Below, piece after piece: positions 17,090 to 24,703 of a DNA stretch of 44,510 bases; within the stretch, counting starts at the first letter, position 1; each line of letters starts with the position of its first letter. Under the pieces are notes generated by a model. That model ran no database searches, had not been told where the DNA came from, and worked only from the letters and a program-made list of their open reading frames with translations. The stretch covers positions 1 through 44,510 of the forward strand of contig CAUFXK010000006.1 in assembly GCA_959596495.1 (NCBI GenBank), given 5' to 3'. Position numbers and translations under genes: made by a program. Source of the DNA: an uncultured Collinsella sp. (GTDB lineage Bacteria > Actinomycetota > Coriobacteriia > Coriobacteriales > Coriobacteriaceae).

Positions 17090-17947
17090 GTGGAAACGAA
17101 TATTCAAAAGATGCAAGTGCTGCTCGAGACGGTGCGTGCCGGCAGCTTTACGCATGCTGCAGAGCGGCTGAGCTATTCGCAGTCGGGCGTGAGCCGCATG
17201 GTGGGCGACCTTGAGGCAGACTGGGGTTTTAAGGTGCTTGATCGCAGCCGCGAGGGCGTGGTGCTTTCTGCCGACGGGCGGCAGGTCATGCCGGCAGTCG
17301 AGGCGTTGTGCGAAGAGTTTGGCCGCCTGCAGCGACGCGTGGACGAGATGCGGGGGCTCATGCGTGGCAAGATCTGTATCGGTACATTCTCGAGTGTGGC
17401 GACCCATGTACTGCCGCCGGTGATCGCGCGGTTTCGCGCTGATCACCCGGAAGTCGATTACGAGCTGCTGATGGGTGATTACTCCGAGATTGAGCAATGG
17501 GTGGCGGAAGGCCGCTGCGACCTGGGCTTTATTCCGCGCGAGCCACGCGGCGCCGGTATGGCGTCGCGGCCGTTGGTGCAAGACGAGCTGATGGCCGTGG
17601 TGCCAGCGGACTCCTCGCTTGCCACCGCGGAGGTCGTTTCCCTTGCCGATTTGGCCAACGAGCAGTTTATTCTTCTGGAACGCGGTAGCGACGACGAGAT
17701 TACGCCGCTGTTTCGCCGCGCGGGTCTGGCGGTGCGTTCTAAGCTATCGACCTGGGATGATTATGCGATTATGGCCATGGTCGAGGACGGTCTGGGCGTG
17801 AGTATTCTTCCAGCGCTCATCTTGCGCCGCTGTCAGTTCGATGTCGCCGTGCGTCCGCTCGAGGGACATCCCCATCGGCAGATCAACGCGATATATCGCA
17901 CGGCTGACGTTTCGCTTGCCGCCGCTCGATTCCTTGAATATCTCTAA
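17090..17947 (+). CDS. LysR-family regulator divergent from the EamA transporter
   Basis: 285-residue regulator. The N-terminal winged helix is clear (MQVLLETVRAGSFTHAAERL, SQSGVSRMVGDLE), with an effector-binding domain from ~90 (GKICIGTFSSVATHVLP). The start is GTG at 17090, 6 nt after a GGTGGAGGG ribosome site; an overlapping ATG is in another frame. Gene order predicts control of the neighbouring EamA gene, with the effector probably the transported compound. Confidence 0.9.
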   Translation: METNIQKMQVLLETVRAGSFTHAAERLSYSQSGVSRMVGDLEADWGFKVLDRSREGVVLSADGRQVMPAVEALCEEFGRLQRRVDEMRGLMRGKICIGTFSSVATHVLPPVIARFRADHPEVDYELLMGDYSEIEQWVAEGRCDLGFIPREPRGAGMASRPLVQDELMAVVPADSSLATAEVVSLADLANEQFILLERGSDDEITPLFRRAGLAVRSKLSTWDDYAIMAMVEDGLGVSILPALILRRCQFDVAVRPLEGHPHRQINAIYRTADVSLAAARFLEYL

Positions 17948-18007
17948 ACGCGTGCGCGTCATTGTCCGCCTTGGGCAAATCTCGGAGTTCGGTACGTTTT
18001 CTTGTGA

Positions 18008-18090
18008 AATTGAACTTCCGAATAAGGTACGGCGCTATACTGCTGCCTAAATTGAACTTAGGTTCAATTCGTGTTCTATAAATTGAACTT
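18008..18090 (+). promoter_or_regulatory. Promoter and repeated TTGAAC operators of the HTH-AlaA gene
   Basis: AATTGAACTT occurs three times (18009, 18050, 18081). The middle copy is half of a perfect palindrome AATTGAAC-TTAG-GTTCAATT (18050-18069). A TATACT -10 sits at 18036-18041. Sites on both sides of the start point, in front of a gene whose product has its own helix-turn-helix, suggest autoregulation. Confidence 0.6.
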
Positions 18091-18109
18091 TGCCAGCAAG
18101 GAGGTTCTA

Positions 18110-19630
18110 ATGGCCCAAGAGACGTTTAGCGATCGCCTGCGACAGACCATGTCCGATCGCGACGTTCGCCAGTCGGACGTAATCCGCGCATCGGAGATGC
18201 TCGGAAAAAAACTCGGCAAGAGTCAGATGAGCCAATATGTGAGCGGCAAGACGATCCCGCGGCGCGATGTGGCAGAGCTGCTCGCTCGTATTTTGGAGGT
18301 CGATGTTTCCTGGCTGCTCGCCGGTGACGCCGATCAAGGCGAGGAATCATCGCCTCGCAACGTGCCCAAGCCCGAACCCCATCCCTCAGCTCAAATTCCA
18401 AGGAGCACCACCATGCGTACTTTTTCTAAATCCACCAAGCTCGATAACGTCCTGTATGACGTGCGCGGCCCCGTCGTCGACGAGGCCGCCCGTATGGAGG
18501 ACGAGGGCGAGCGTATTCTCAAGCTCAACATCGGTAATCCGGCGCCCTTTGGTTTCCGCACGCCCGATGAGGTCATCAAGGACATGCGCCAGCAGCTGCC
18601 CGACTGCGAAGGCTATTCCAACTCGCGTGGCCTGTTCTCCGCGCGCAAGGCAATCATGCAGTACTCGCAGATCAAGGGCCTGCCCAATGTTCAGATGGAG
18701 CACATCTACACGGGCAACGGCGTGTCCGAACTCATTCAGCTTTCGATGAACGCGCTGCTCGACAATGGCGACGAGATTCTGATCCCCAGCCCCGACTATC
18801 CGCTCTGGACGGCGTGCGCAACCCTTGCCGGCGGTCATCCCGTTCACTATCTGTGTGATGAGCAAGCGGATTGGTATCCCGACCTGGAGGATATGGAGTC
18901 CAAGATCACGAGCGCGACCAAGGCCCTCGTCATCATCAACCCCAACAACCCCACGGGTTCGGTCTATCCGCGCGAGGTACTCGAGGGCATCGTTGAGATC
19001 GCGCGCAGGCACCAGCTCATGATTTTTGCCGATGAGATCTACGACCGCCTGTGCATGGACGGCTACGAGCACGTCTCGATTGCCTCGCTCGCTCCCGACC
19101 TGCCCTGCGTCACCTTTAGCGGCCTTTCCAAGTCGCACATGATCGCGGGCTATCGTATTGGCTGGATGGTGCTTTCGGGTAACCAGCGCTGCATGAGCGA
19201 CTTTATTATGGGCATCAACATGCTCTCGAACATGCGCCTGTGCTCCAACGTGCCGGCTCAGTCAATCGTCCAGACGGCGCTCGGCGGCCATCAGTCTGTT
19301 AACAACTACATCCGCCCCGGCGGTCGTGTCTACGAGCAGCGCAACTTCGTGTATGAGGCACTCAACAAGATCGACGGCATCTCGGTGGTCAAGCCGCGTG
19401 CGGCGTTCTATATCTTCCCCAAGATGGATGTGAAGAAGTTCAACATCACTGACGACGAGCAGTTCGCCCTTGACCTGCTGCACGAGAAGAAGATCCTGAT
19501 CACGCGCGGCGGCGGCTTTAACTGGGCCGAGCCCGATCACTTCCGCATCGTGTATCTGCCGCGCATGGAAGTGCTCAAAGAGTCGCTCGAGGACCTGGCC
19601 GACTTCTTCGACCATTACCGCCAGAGCTAG
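18110..19630 (+). CDS. alaA: Alanine transaminase AlaA with N-terminal helix-turn-helix domain
   Basis: 506-residue fusion. Residues 1-~70 are an XRE-like helix-turn-helix (SDRLRQTMSDRDVRQSDVIR, SQMSQYVSGKTIPRRDVAEL), ~71-101 a Pro/Glu-rich linker, and 102-506 match E. coli AlaA closely (KSTKLDNVLYDVRGPV, IGNPAPFGF, PSPDYPLWTA, NPNNPTGSVYP, ADEIYDRL, GLSKSHMIAGYRIGW with the PLP lysine). It interconverts pyruvate plus glutamate with alanine plus 2-oxoglutarate. ATG at 18110 follows CAAGGAGG. A second in-frame ATG (18413, Met102) has AAGGAG 7 nt upstream, so stand-alone AlaA of 405 residues may also be made. The operator repeats upstream fit metabolite-sensing autoregulation. Confidence 0.9.
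   Translation: MAQETFSDRLRQTMSDRDVRQSDVIRASEMLGKKLGKSQMSQYVSGKTIPRRDVAELLARILEVDVSWLLAGDADQGEESSPRNVPKPEPHPSAQIPRSTTMRTFSKSTKLDNVLYDVRGPVVDEAARMEDEGERILKLNIGNPAPFGFRTPDEVIKDMRQQLPDCEGYSNSRGLFSARKAIMQYSQIKGLPNVQMEHIYTGNGVSELIQLSMNALLDNGDEILIPSPDYPLWTACATLAGGHPVHYLCDEQADWYPDLEDMESKITSATKALVIINPNNPTGSVYPREVLEGIVEIARRHQLMIFADEIYDRLCMDGYEHVSIASLAPDLPCVTFSGLSKSHMIAGYRIGWMVLSGNQRCMSDFIMGINMLSNMRLCSNVPAQSIVQTALGGHQSVNNYIRPGGRVYEQRNFVYEALNKIDGISVVKPRAAFYIFPKMDVKKFNITDDEQFALDLLHEKKILITRGGGFNWAEPDHFRIVYLPRMEVLKESLEDLADFFDHYRQS
18400..18415 (+). promoter_or_regulatory. Internal ribosome binding site and start for stand-alone AlaA
   Basis: AAGGAG (18400-18405), 7-nt spacer, ATG (18413), in frame with the upstream HTH part. 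The protein from here begins exactly where similarity to ordinary AlaA begins. Confidence 0.6.
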
Positions 19631-19653
19631 TGGGATAGAAGTTCCGCACTATG

Positions 19654-19692
19654 AAAAGCTCCCTGCAGTTGTTTTGCTGCAGGGAGCTTTCT
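19654..19692. terminator. Bidirectional terminator between alaA and the deformylase
   Basis: Stem AAAGCTCCCTGCAG (19655-19668) with CTGCAGGGAGCTTT (19677-19690); T-rich on both sides, serving the two convergent genes. Confidence 0.9.
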
Positions 19693-19705
19693 TGAATCGG
19701 CGGAA

Positions 19706-20116
19706 CTAAATAACGATTCCGCAACAGTGGTCGATTTCGTGTTGGATGATCTCGGCGGTGTAGCCCGAGAAGTTTTTGATGTGGTGGACGAAATTCTCGT
19801 CCAAATACTCCACCTTAATGCGACGATAGCGAGTACAGAGGCGCTCGCCGGCAAGCGAAAGACATCCTTCGCTCGTCTGGTAGGCATTGACCTGCTCAAG
19901 AATTTGCGGGTTGTACATAAGCAGCGACTTGCTGCCGTCCTTTACGCAGATGATGCGTTTGCGCACACCGATCATGTTGGCGGCGAGGCCCACGCACTCG
20001 TGCTCATGCTCGTGGAGCGTATCCAGAAGATCCTGTCCGGTCGCGGCATCTTCTGGGCCCGCGTCTTCGGAAGGCAGGCGCAAAAAGAACTCGGATTTCA
20101 TGATGGGCTTAATCAT
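19706..20116 (-). CDS. def: Peptide deformylase
   Basis: 136-residue metal-dependent deformylase that removes the formyl group from N-terminal Met. Motifs: GLAANM (43-48; the usual Gln is Met), EGCLS (83-87, metal ligand Cys85) and HEIDH (126-130, metal ligands and catalytic Glu). The catalytic glutamate missing in the 12004 paralog is present here, so this is the better candidate for the working enzyme. ATG at 20116 follows GAGGAG; the much longer open frame upstream is not used. Short deformylases with GLAANM occur in anaerobic gut bacteria, as I recall. Confidence 0.88.
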   Translation of the reverse strand: MIKPIMKSEFFLRLPSEDAGPEDAATGQDLLDTLHEHEHECVGLAANMIGVRKRIICVKDGSKSLLMYNPQILEQVNAYQTSEGCLSLAGERLCTRYRRIKVEYLDENFVHHIKNFSGYTAEIIQHEIDHCCGIVI

Positions 20117-20320
20117 GGCGGGCTCCTCATGTCTCATGCTTTCGTGGACTTTTAATAATAGCGCGGAAGGAAAGCTGCGCGTTCGCGTTACAATCTTTCG
20201 ACGTTGGACCATGTTGCCAGACTCGTCGCGTGCGGCGTCTGGCGTAAGTCTAGGGCTCATCCTCGCCCTGGACTGTTCCTCTGGGGCGATACGACTGTCG
20301 TTCCAAGAGGAAGGAAATGC

Positions 20321-21736
20321 ATGGGGAGCAAATCTCAGCAACAAGTTCAAGTAACGTCATCGGCCACTGCGGCAATTCTCGTCGTTATGTATATCGCAGC
20401 CTTTGTTGCCGCGTTTAACGAGAACATCATTAACGTGGCGTTGCACGACATCATGGCGGCCTTTTCGGTGAGTGCCATCACGGCGCAGTGGCTTGTTTCG
20501 GGCTACATGATCGTGACGTCGATCTTTACGGCCATCATGGCCTTTCTTTCCGGTCGCTTCTCGACGCGCAAGCTGCTGTTTTTCGCATGTGGATGCCTGG
20601 TCGCCGGAGAAGTCCTGTGCCTGGTCGCCCCAACGTTTACCGTCTTGCTGCCAAGCCGTATTTTGCAGGCTGCGGGATCGGGCATCTTGTTCCCGCTCAT
20701 GATGAACGTGGTGCTGTCTTGCGCCCCGCGCGAGAAGCTCGGTCTGTATCTGAGCCTGGGCGGTGCCTGCATTACGCTAGGGCCGGCATTTGGTCCCGTG
20801 ATCAGCGGTCTTATGTGCACGTTGTTTGGCTGGAGGGCGGTGTTCGTAGTGCCGCTGGTGGGCGGTGTCGTGGTCGCCGCGGCGGCAGCAAAGCTCGTTC
20901 GGAATGTTGGAGAGCGCTCGAACACTACGCTTGATATTCTGTCGGTTGCTTTGCTAGCGGCCGGAATCACGGCGTTTGTATATTCCGTAGGCGAGTTCTC
21001 GACCAATGTGATGACCGGTATCGTGACGCTTTTCGCCGCTGTGGTGCTGCTTGGCCTGTTTGCGGTCCGCCAGCTCAAGCTCGGACATCCGGTGCTCAAC
21101 GTGCGCCCCATGGCAAGCGTTCGTTTTTGGCCTGCGTGCCTGCTTGTGGTGGTGTCGATGATGACGACGTTCTCGATGAGCGTTTTGCTGCCGCTCTATT
21201 TTGAGGGCGCATATGGCATGACCGCGCTCGTTGCTGGCTTGCTCATTTTGCCGGCGATTGCCTGCAACGCCGTGACCTCGATTGTGGGCGGACGCGTGAT
21301 GGACGCCCGTGGCGCATGGCCGCTGCTGCCGGTCGGCTTTGCCCTGATTGCTGTGGGGCAGACTGCCATTTCGATGACGGCGGCAAGCATGAACATCGGC
21401 GTCGTCGTGGCACTGACCATTGTGGTGTATGCTGGCGTCGGTTTGGTGCTGAGCCCCTCACAGACGGCCGGCCTGGAGACGCTGCCCGCCGCCGAGCATC
21501 CTCACGGAACGGCATTGCTCAACACGTGGAACATGATTGCCGCGTCGTTTGGTCCATCGCTGTTTATCGGTCTGCTTTCGAGTTCTGCGGCGGTTGCCGG
21601 CGCCACTGGCGTTGCGGCAGACGTTGCCCAGGCGATCGGATTTGCGGCTGCCGTGCGCGTGGCGGCCGTGATTGCCGTGGCTGGGTTCGCGGTGTCGCTG
21701 GTGTACGCCCGCCGCGAGTCGCACATGTCGCATTAA
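20321..21736 (+). CDS. MFS exporter, DHA2 (EmrB/QacA) type
   Basis: 471-residue inner-membrane protein with about 14 hydrophobic helices. The first helices carry NENIINVALHDIMAAF and AQWLVSGYMI, the DHA2 pattern; SGRFSTRKLL is the loop 2-3 motif and ACITLGPAFGPVISG is motif C of drug antiporters. It probably exports drugs or other amphipathic compounds using the proton gradient. ATG at 20321 has AAGAGGAAGGA upstream. It is divergent from the deformylase, with a 204-bp gap in which I see no convincing operator. Confidence 0.9.
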   Translation: MGSKSQQQVQVTSSATAAILVVMYIAAFVAAFNENIINVALHDIMAAFSVSAITAQWLVSGYMIVTSIFTAIMAFLSGRFSTRKLLFFACGCLVAGEVLCLVAPTFTVLLPSRILQAAGSGILFPLMMNVVLSCAPREKLGLYLSLGGACITLGPAFGPVISGLMCTLFGWRAVFVVPLVGGVVVAAAAAKLVRNVGERSNTTLDILSVALLAAGITAFVYSVGEFSTNVMTGIVTLFAAVVLLGLFAVRQLKLGHPVLNVRPMASVRFWPACLLVVVSMMTTFSMSVLLPLYFEGAYGMTALVAGLLILPAIACNAVTSIVGGRVMDARGAWPLLPVGFALIAVGQTAISMTAASMNIGVVVALTIVVYAGVGLVLSPSQTAGLETLPAAEHPHGTALLNTWNMIAASFGPSLFIGLLSSSAAVAGATGVAADVAQAIGFAAAVRVAAVIAVAGFAVSLVYARRESHMSH

Positions 21737-21888
21737 TGTGTGCACATAGATTCTGCAGCTAGATTGGATGGCGACACCATAAACTAATGGACGTTTTGCC
21801 GAGAGGCATGAATGTTTAAAGCGCAAAGAGTGCGCGACGGGCCCCGCGAATGGGGCGATGATGCCCGAGAGGGCCAAGAAGGAGTCTC

Positions 21889-22800
21889 ATGTCTGAGAAC
21901 GAAGAGATCATGAACGAGACCGAGAACGAGACCATGGCTGCCGAGGTTGAGGCAGTCGAGACCGTGGAGACCGAAGCTGCCGAGGTTGAGGCTGCTGACG
22001 AGGTTTCCGCCGAGGAGGAGGCCGAGGTTGTCGAGGCCGCCGTTGATTACGATGACGAAGAGCTGATGGACAAGATGCAGAAGGCCGCCCGCCTGCTGCG
22101 CAGCCGTCGCTTTGCTATTTCCAAGGAGGAGGAGGCCAAGGCCGAGCGCATGGCGAACATCGAGCGCGCCATCAAGCTTCTTGACCTCAAGCCCAAGATG
22201 GAGCAGAAGGAAATGTCCGACCTGCTGGGTATGCGCCTTCGTGAGCTCGATGGTCTGATGGCCGAGGCCGAGGCTGCCGACCTGGTCGGCCGCATCGACG
22301 ACGCCGAGGGCGATATGCGCAAGATCGTCGTCTTTGCTGCCGAGGATGCCGCTGAGGGCCTGGTCGAGCTTGCCAACAAGAAGGAGAAGCTCCTGCCCGA
22401 GCTTTCTTACGAGGAGGCCACCGAGCTGATGGCTGCTCTCGATAAGGTCATCGCTCCGCTCGTCGCCATGGGCCTGGACGAGGACCGCGGTCCTCGCGGC
22501 GGCCGTGACGATCGCGGTGGCCGTGGCGGCGACCGTGGCGGTCGCGGCGGCTTTGGCGATCGCGGTGGCCGTGGTGGCGACCGTGGCGGTCGCGGTGGCG
22601 ATCGCGGCGGCCGTGGCGGCTTTGGTGACCGCGGCGGCGACCGTGGCGGTCGCGGCGGCTTTGGCGGCAACCGTGGTGGCTATGGCGACCGCGGCGGCAA
22701 CCGTGGCGGCTTCGGCGGCAACCGTGGCAGCGACCGCGGCGGTCGCGGTGGCGATCGTGGCGGCCGCAACGGTGGCGGCTTCCGCGGCAACCGTTTCTAA
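21889..22800 (+). CDS. MarR-like winged-helix protein with acidic head and RGG-rich tail
   Basis: 303-residue protein in three parts. Residues 1-~55 are very acidic (Glu/Ala/Val). Residues ~60-195 resemble a MarR-type winged helix (MEQKEMSDLLGMRLRELDGL, DLVGRIDDAEGDMRKIVVF). Residues ~205-303 are almost only Arg, Gly, Asp, Phe and Asn and hold about 20 RGG triplets with interspersed FGD/FGGN, like eukaryotic RGG boxes that bind RNA. It probably binds nucleic acid; whether DNA, RNA or both is unknown. ATG at 21889 has AAGAAGGAG upstream. The tail is encoded by GGC/CGT-rich repeats, so copy number may vary between strains. No operon partner. Confidence 0.8.
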   Translation: MSENEEIMNETENETMAAEVEAVETVETEAAEVEAADEVSAEEEAEVVEAAVDYDDEELMDKMQKAARLLRSRRFAISKEEEAKAERMANIERAIKLLDLKPKMEQKEMSDLLGMRLRELDGLMAEAEAADLVGRIDDAEGDMRKIVVFAAEDAAEGLVELANKKEKLLPELSYEEATELMAALDKVIAPLVAMGLDEDRGPRGGRDDRGGRGGDRGGRGGFGDRGGRGGDRGGRGGDRGGRGGFGDRGGDRGGRGGFGGNRGGYGDRGGNRGGFGGNRGSDRGGRGGDRGGRNGGGFRGNRF

Positions 22801-22803
22801 TTA

Positions 22804-22831
22804 GTTACGGCGTTTTACCAAACGCCGTAAC
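22804..22831 (+). terminator. Hairpin directly after the RGG gene
   Basis: Perfect 12-bp stem GTTACGGCGTTT (22804-22815) with 22820-22831 and a TACC loop. No T-run follows, so its efficiency as a terminator is uncertain. Confidence 0.6.
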
Positions 22832-22844
22832 CACTTGACGCTGC

Positions 22845-22945
22845 AAACCCGCCAGAGCGGCAATCTGCCTTTCAACTTCGGCGGCATGACCAGAAGGTCA
22901 ATGCCGCCTTGTTTCAAGGCACCTTGCTCGCTCTGGCGGGTTTTC
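22845..22945 (+). ncRNA. Nested long hairpin, candidate structured RNA or extended terminator
   Basis: Outer stem AAACCCGCCAGAGCG (22845-22859) pairs perfectly with 22929-22943 and ends in GGGTTTTC. Inside, TGCCTT/AAGGCA and GGCGGCAT-GACC / GGTC-A-ATGCCGCC (880s-900s) form further stems on the same axis, giving a ~100-nt rod. It lies in the 339-bp gap between the RGG gene and pdxT. It may be a terminator, a small RNA or a palindromic mobile repeat. Confidence 0.5.
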
Positions 22946-22995
22946 GCTGTCGGTACCAAGACATCGGCGTTGCCTTAATCCAAGCCTGCCAAAAA

Positions 22996-23026
22996 GTAGT
23001 CATTGGGGACGTTCTTAAACGACTAC
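22996..23026 (+). repeat. Palindromic mini-repeat with GGGGACGTT loop
   Basis: Arms GTAGTC and GACTAC enclose ATTGGGGACGTTCTTAAAC. The plan (short variable arms around a GGGGAC-type loop) resembles the repeats at 821-855 and 32753-32789. Directly before it is CCTGCCAAAAAG (22985-22996), identical to the arm of the 888-922 repeat. Confidence 0.5.
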
Positions 23027-23031
23027 ATAGC

Positions 23032-23099
23032 ATGAGAGTGGATAATCTCCCGGTTTGAGCCTGCATTCAAGCTCAAAGTGGGAGATTATCCACTCTCAT
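23032..23099. repeat. 68-bp near-perfect palindrome with 20-bp arms
   Basis: Arms of exactly 20 bp (23032-23051 and 23080-23099; ATGAGAGTGGATAATCTCCC) enclose an inner perfect stem TTTGAGC/GCTCAAA (23054-23060, 23071-23077). It is directly downstream of pdxT (minus) and the RGG gene (plus). It does not end in a T-run, so a repeat element is as likely as a terminator. Confidence 0.75.
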
Positions 23100-23139
23100 T
23101 TGTTGTGTGTGCGAAAATCCACGCTCGTTTCTATTCCGC

Positions 23140-23727
23140 CTACATTTGTAGGAACAGTTCGTGGAGGCGGGTGTCTTCATCGAGTTCGGGGTGGAAGGTT
23201 ACGCCGAGCTGGTTGCCCTGGCGGGCGGCGACGATGCGGCCATCGACCTCTGCCAGGGCCTTGGCGTCGCCGTGGACCTCGATGATGCGGGGCGCGCGGA
23301 TAAACGTCAGCGGCACTTCACCGTCGATGCCGGCGACAGGTCCTTGAGTGCGAAAGCTGCCGAGCTGTCTGCCATAGGCATTGCGCTCGACGAGCACATC
23401 CATGGTTGCCAGGCGCGGCGTCCCCTTATCGTCGTGGGCAGCAAGGTCGCGCGCCAGCAGAATCAAGCCGGCGCAAGTTCCCAATACAGGCATGCCTTCA
23501 GCGATGCGGGCACGAAGCTCCTCGAGCATGCCCAACTCATCAAGCAGCTTGCCCTGAACGGTGGATTCGCCGCCAGGGAGGACCAGGCGATCAAAGTTCT
23601 GCCGCAAATCGGCCGCCTGCCTCAGCTCAATACAGCGTGCGCCAAGCTCGGATAGTCTTGCCTCGTGCTCGGCAAAAGCACCTTGGACCGCCAGCACGGC
23701 GACCGTTTGGTCCGCATAATCGCTCAT
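23140..23727 (-). CDS. pdxT: PLP synthase glutaminase subunit PdxT
   Basis: 195-residue class I glutamine amidotransferase that frees ammonia for PdxS in the deoxyxylulose-independent route to pyridoxal 5'-phosphate. Landmarks are VLAVQGAFAEHEARL at the N-terminus, LVLPGGEST, GTCAGLILLA with the catalytic Cys, QGNQLGVTFHPEL with the catalytic His, and Glu two residues further on. Start ATG at 23727, 20 nt after the pdxS stop, with GAAAGGATC upstream. It works as a 12:12 complex with PdxS. Confidence 0.95.
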   Translation of the reverse strand: MSDYADQTVAVLAVQGAFAEHEARLSELGARCIELRQAADLRQNFDRLVLPGGESTVQGKLLDELGMLEELRARIAEGMPVLGTCAGLILLARDLAAHDDKGTPRLATMDVLVERNAYGRQLGSFRTQGPVAGIDGEVPLTFIRAPRIIEVHGDAKALAEVDGRIVAARQGNQLGVTFHPELDEDTRLHELFLQM

Positions 23728-23747
23728 GTGCGATCCTTTCTGCCGGA

Positions 23748-24638
23748 CTAGCGTCCGCGCTCCTCCATGATGATCTCGATCTCGTCAGCGTTGATGCCCA
23801 CCATAGCCTCGCCCAGGTCCTCCGAAAGCTCAGCGATGAGTTTGGCGTCGGTGAAGTTGGCCACGGCCTTAACGATGGCGGCAGCGCGCTTGGCGGGGTC
23901 ACCGCTCTTAAAGATGCCCGAGCCCACAAAGACGCCCTCGGCGCCCAGCTGCATCATCAGCGCGGCATCGGCAGGGGTCGCGACACCGCCGGCGGCAAAG
24001 TTCACGACGGGAAGCTTGCCCGCGGTATGGACCTCGCGCACCAGCTCAACCGGAACCTGCAGCTGCTTGGCTGCCTCAAAAAGCTCATCGTCGCGCAGGG
24101 CAACAACGTCGCGGATCTGCTTTTGGATTTTGCGCATGTGACGCACGGCCTGGACCACGTCGCCCGTGCCCGGTTCGCCCTTGGTGCGGATCATCGTGGC
24201 GCCCTCGGCGACGCGGCGCAACGCCTCGCCCAGGTCGCGGGCACCGCAGACAAACGGCACGTCAAACTGGGTCTTGTCGATGTGATAGACATCGTCGGCA
24301 GGGGAGAGGACCTCGGACTCGTCGATGTAGTCGATTTCGATGGCCTGCAGGATCTGCGCCTCCACGATGTGGCCGATGCGGCACTTGGCCATGACGGGGA
24401 TGGAGACGGCCTCTTGAATGCCCTTGATCATCTTGGGGTCGCTCATGCGCGAGACGCCGCCGGCTGCGCGGATGTCGGCCGGGATGCGCTCGAGTGCCAT
24501 GACGGCGCAGGCGCCCGCCTCCTCGGCGATGCGTGCCTGCTCGGGCGTGGTGACGTCCATGATGACGCCGCCCTTGAGCATCTGCGCGAGCTCGCGATTG
24601 AGTTTTACGCGATCGGCCTTGCTGGTCTGTTCTGCCAT
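23748..24638 (-). CDS. pdxS: PLP synthase subunit PdxS
   Basis: 296-residue (beta/alpha)8 enzyme that joins ribose 5-phosphate, glyceraldehyde 3-phosphate and ammonia into pyridoxal 5'-phosphate. Very conserved: LAQMLKGGVIMDVTTPEQA, ALERIPADIRAAGGVSRMSD, PVMAKCRIGHIVEA, NFAAGGVATPADAALMMQLG and GVFVGSGIFKS. ATG at 24638 has GGGAG upstream; the longer frame is not used. First gene of pdxS-pdxT, divergent from a PdxR-type regulator. Confidence 0.97.
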   Translation of the reverse strand: MAEQTSKADRVKLNRELAQMLKGGVIMDVTTPEQARIAEEAGACAVMALERIPADIRAAGGVSRMSDPKMIKGIQEAVSIPVMAKCRIGHIVEAQILQAIEIDYIDESEVLSPADDVYHIDKTQFDVPFVCGARDLGEALRRVAEGATMIRTKGEPGTGDVVQAVRHMRKIQKQIRDVVALRDDELFEAAKQLQVPVELVREVHTAGKLPVVNFAAGGVATPADAALMMQLGAEGVFVGSGIFKSGDPAKRAAAIVKAVANFTDAKLIAELSEDLGEAMVGINADEIEIIMEERGR

Positions 24639-24703
24639 GGTTGCTCCCTTGGTTGGCATGTGCATTGCTTGACGGAACATCCTATCGAGGAGCTGGGTAT
24701 GGC

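Noticed and set aside
22480..22795. CRISPR-like repeated units
   Set aside because: The repeats are in-frame RGG codons of the gene at 21889-22800; no spacers of constant length and no cas genes.
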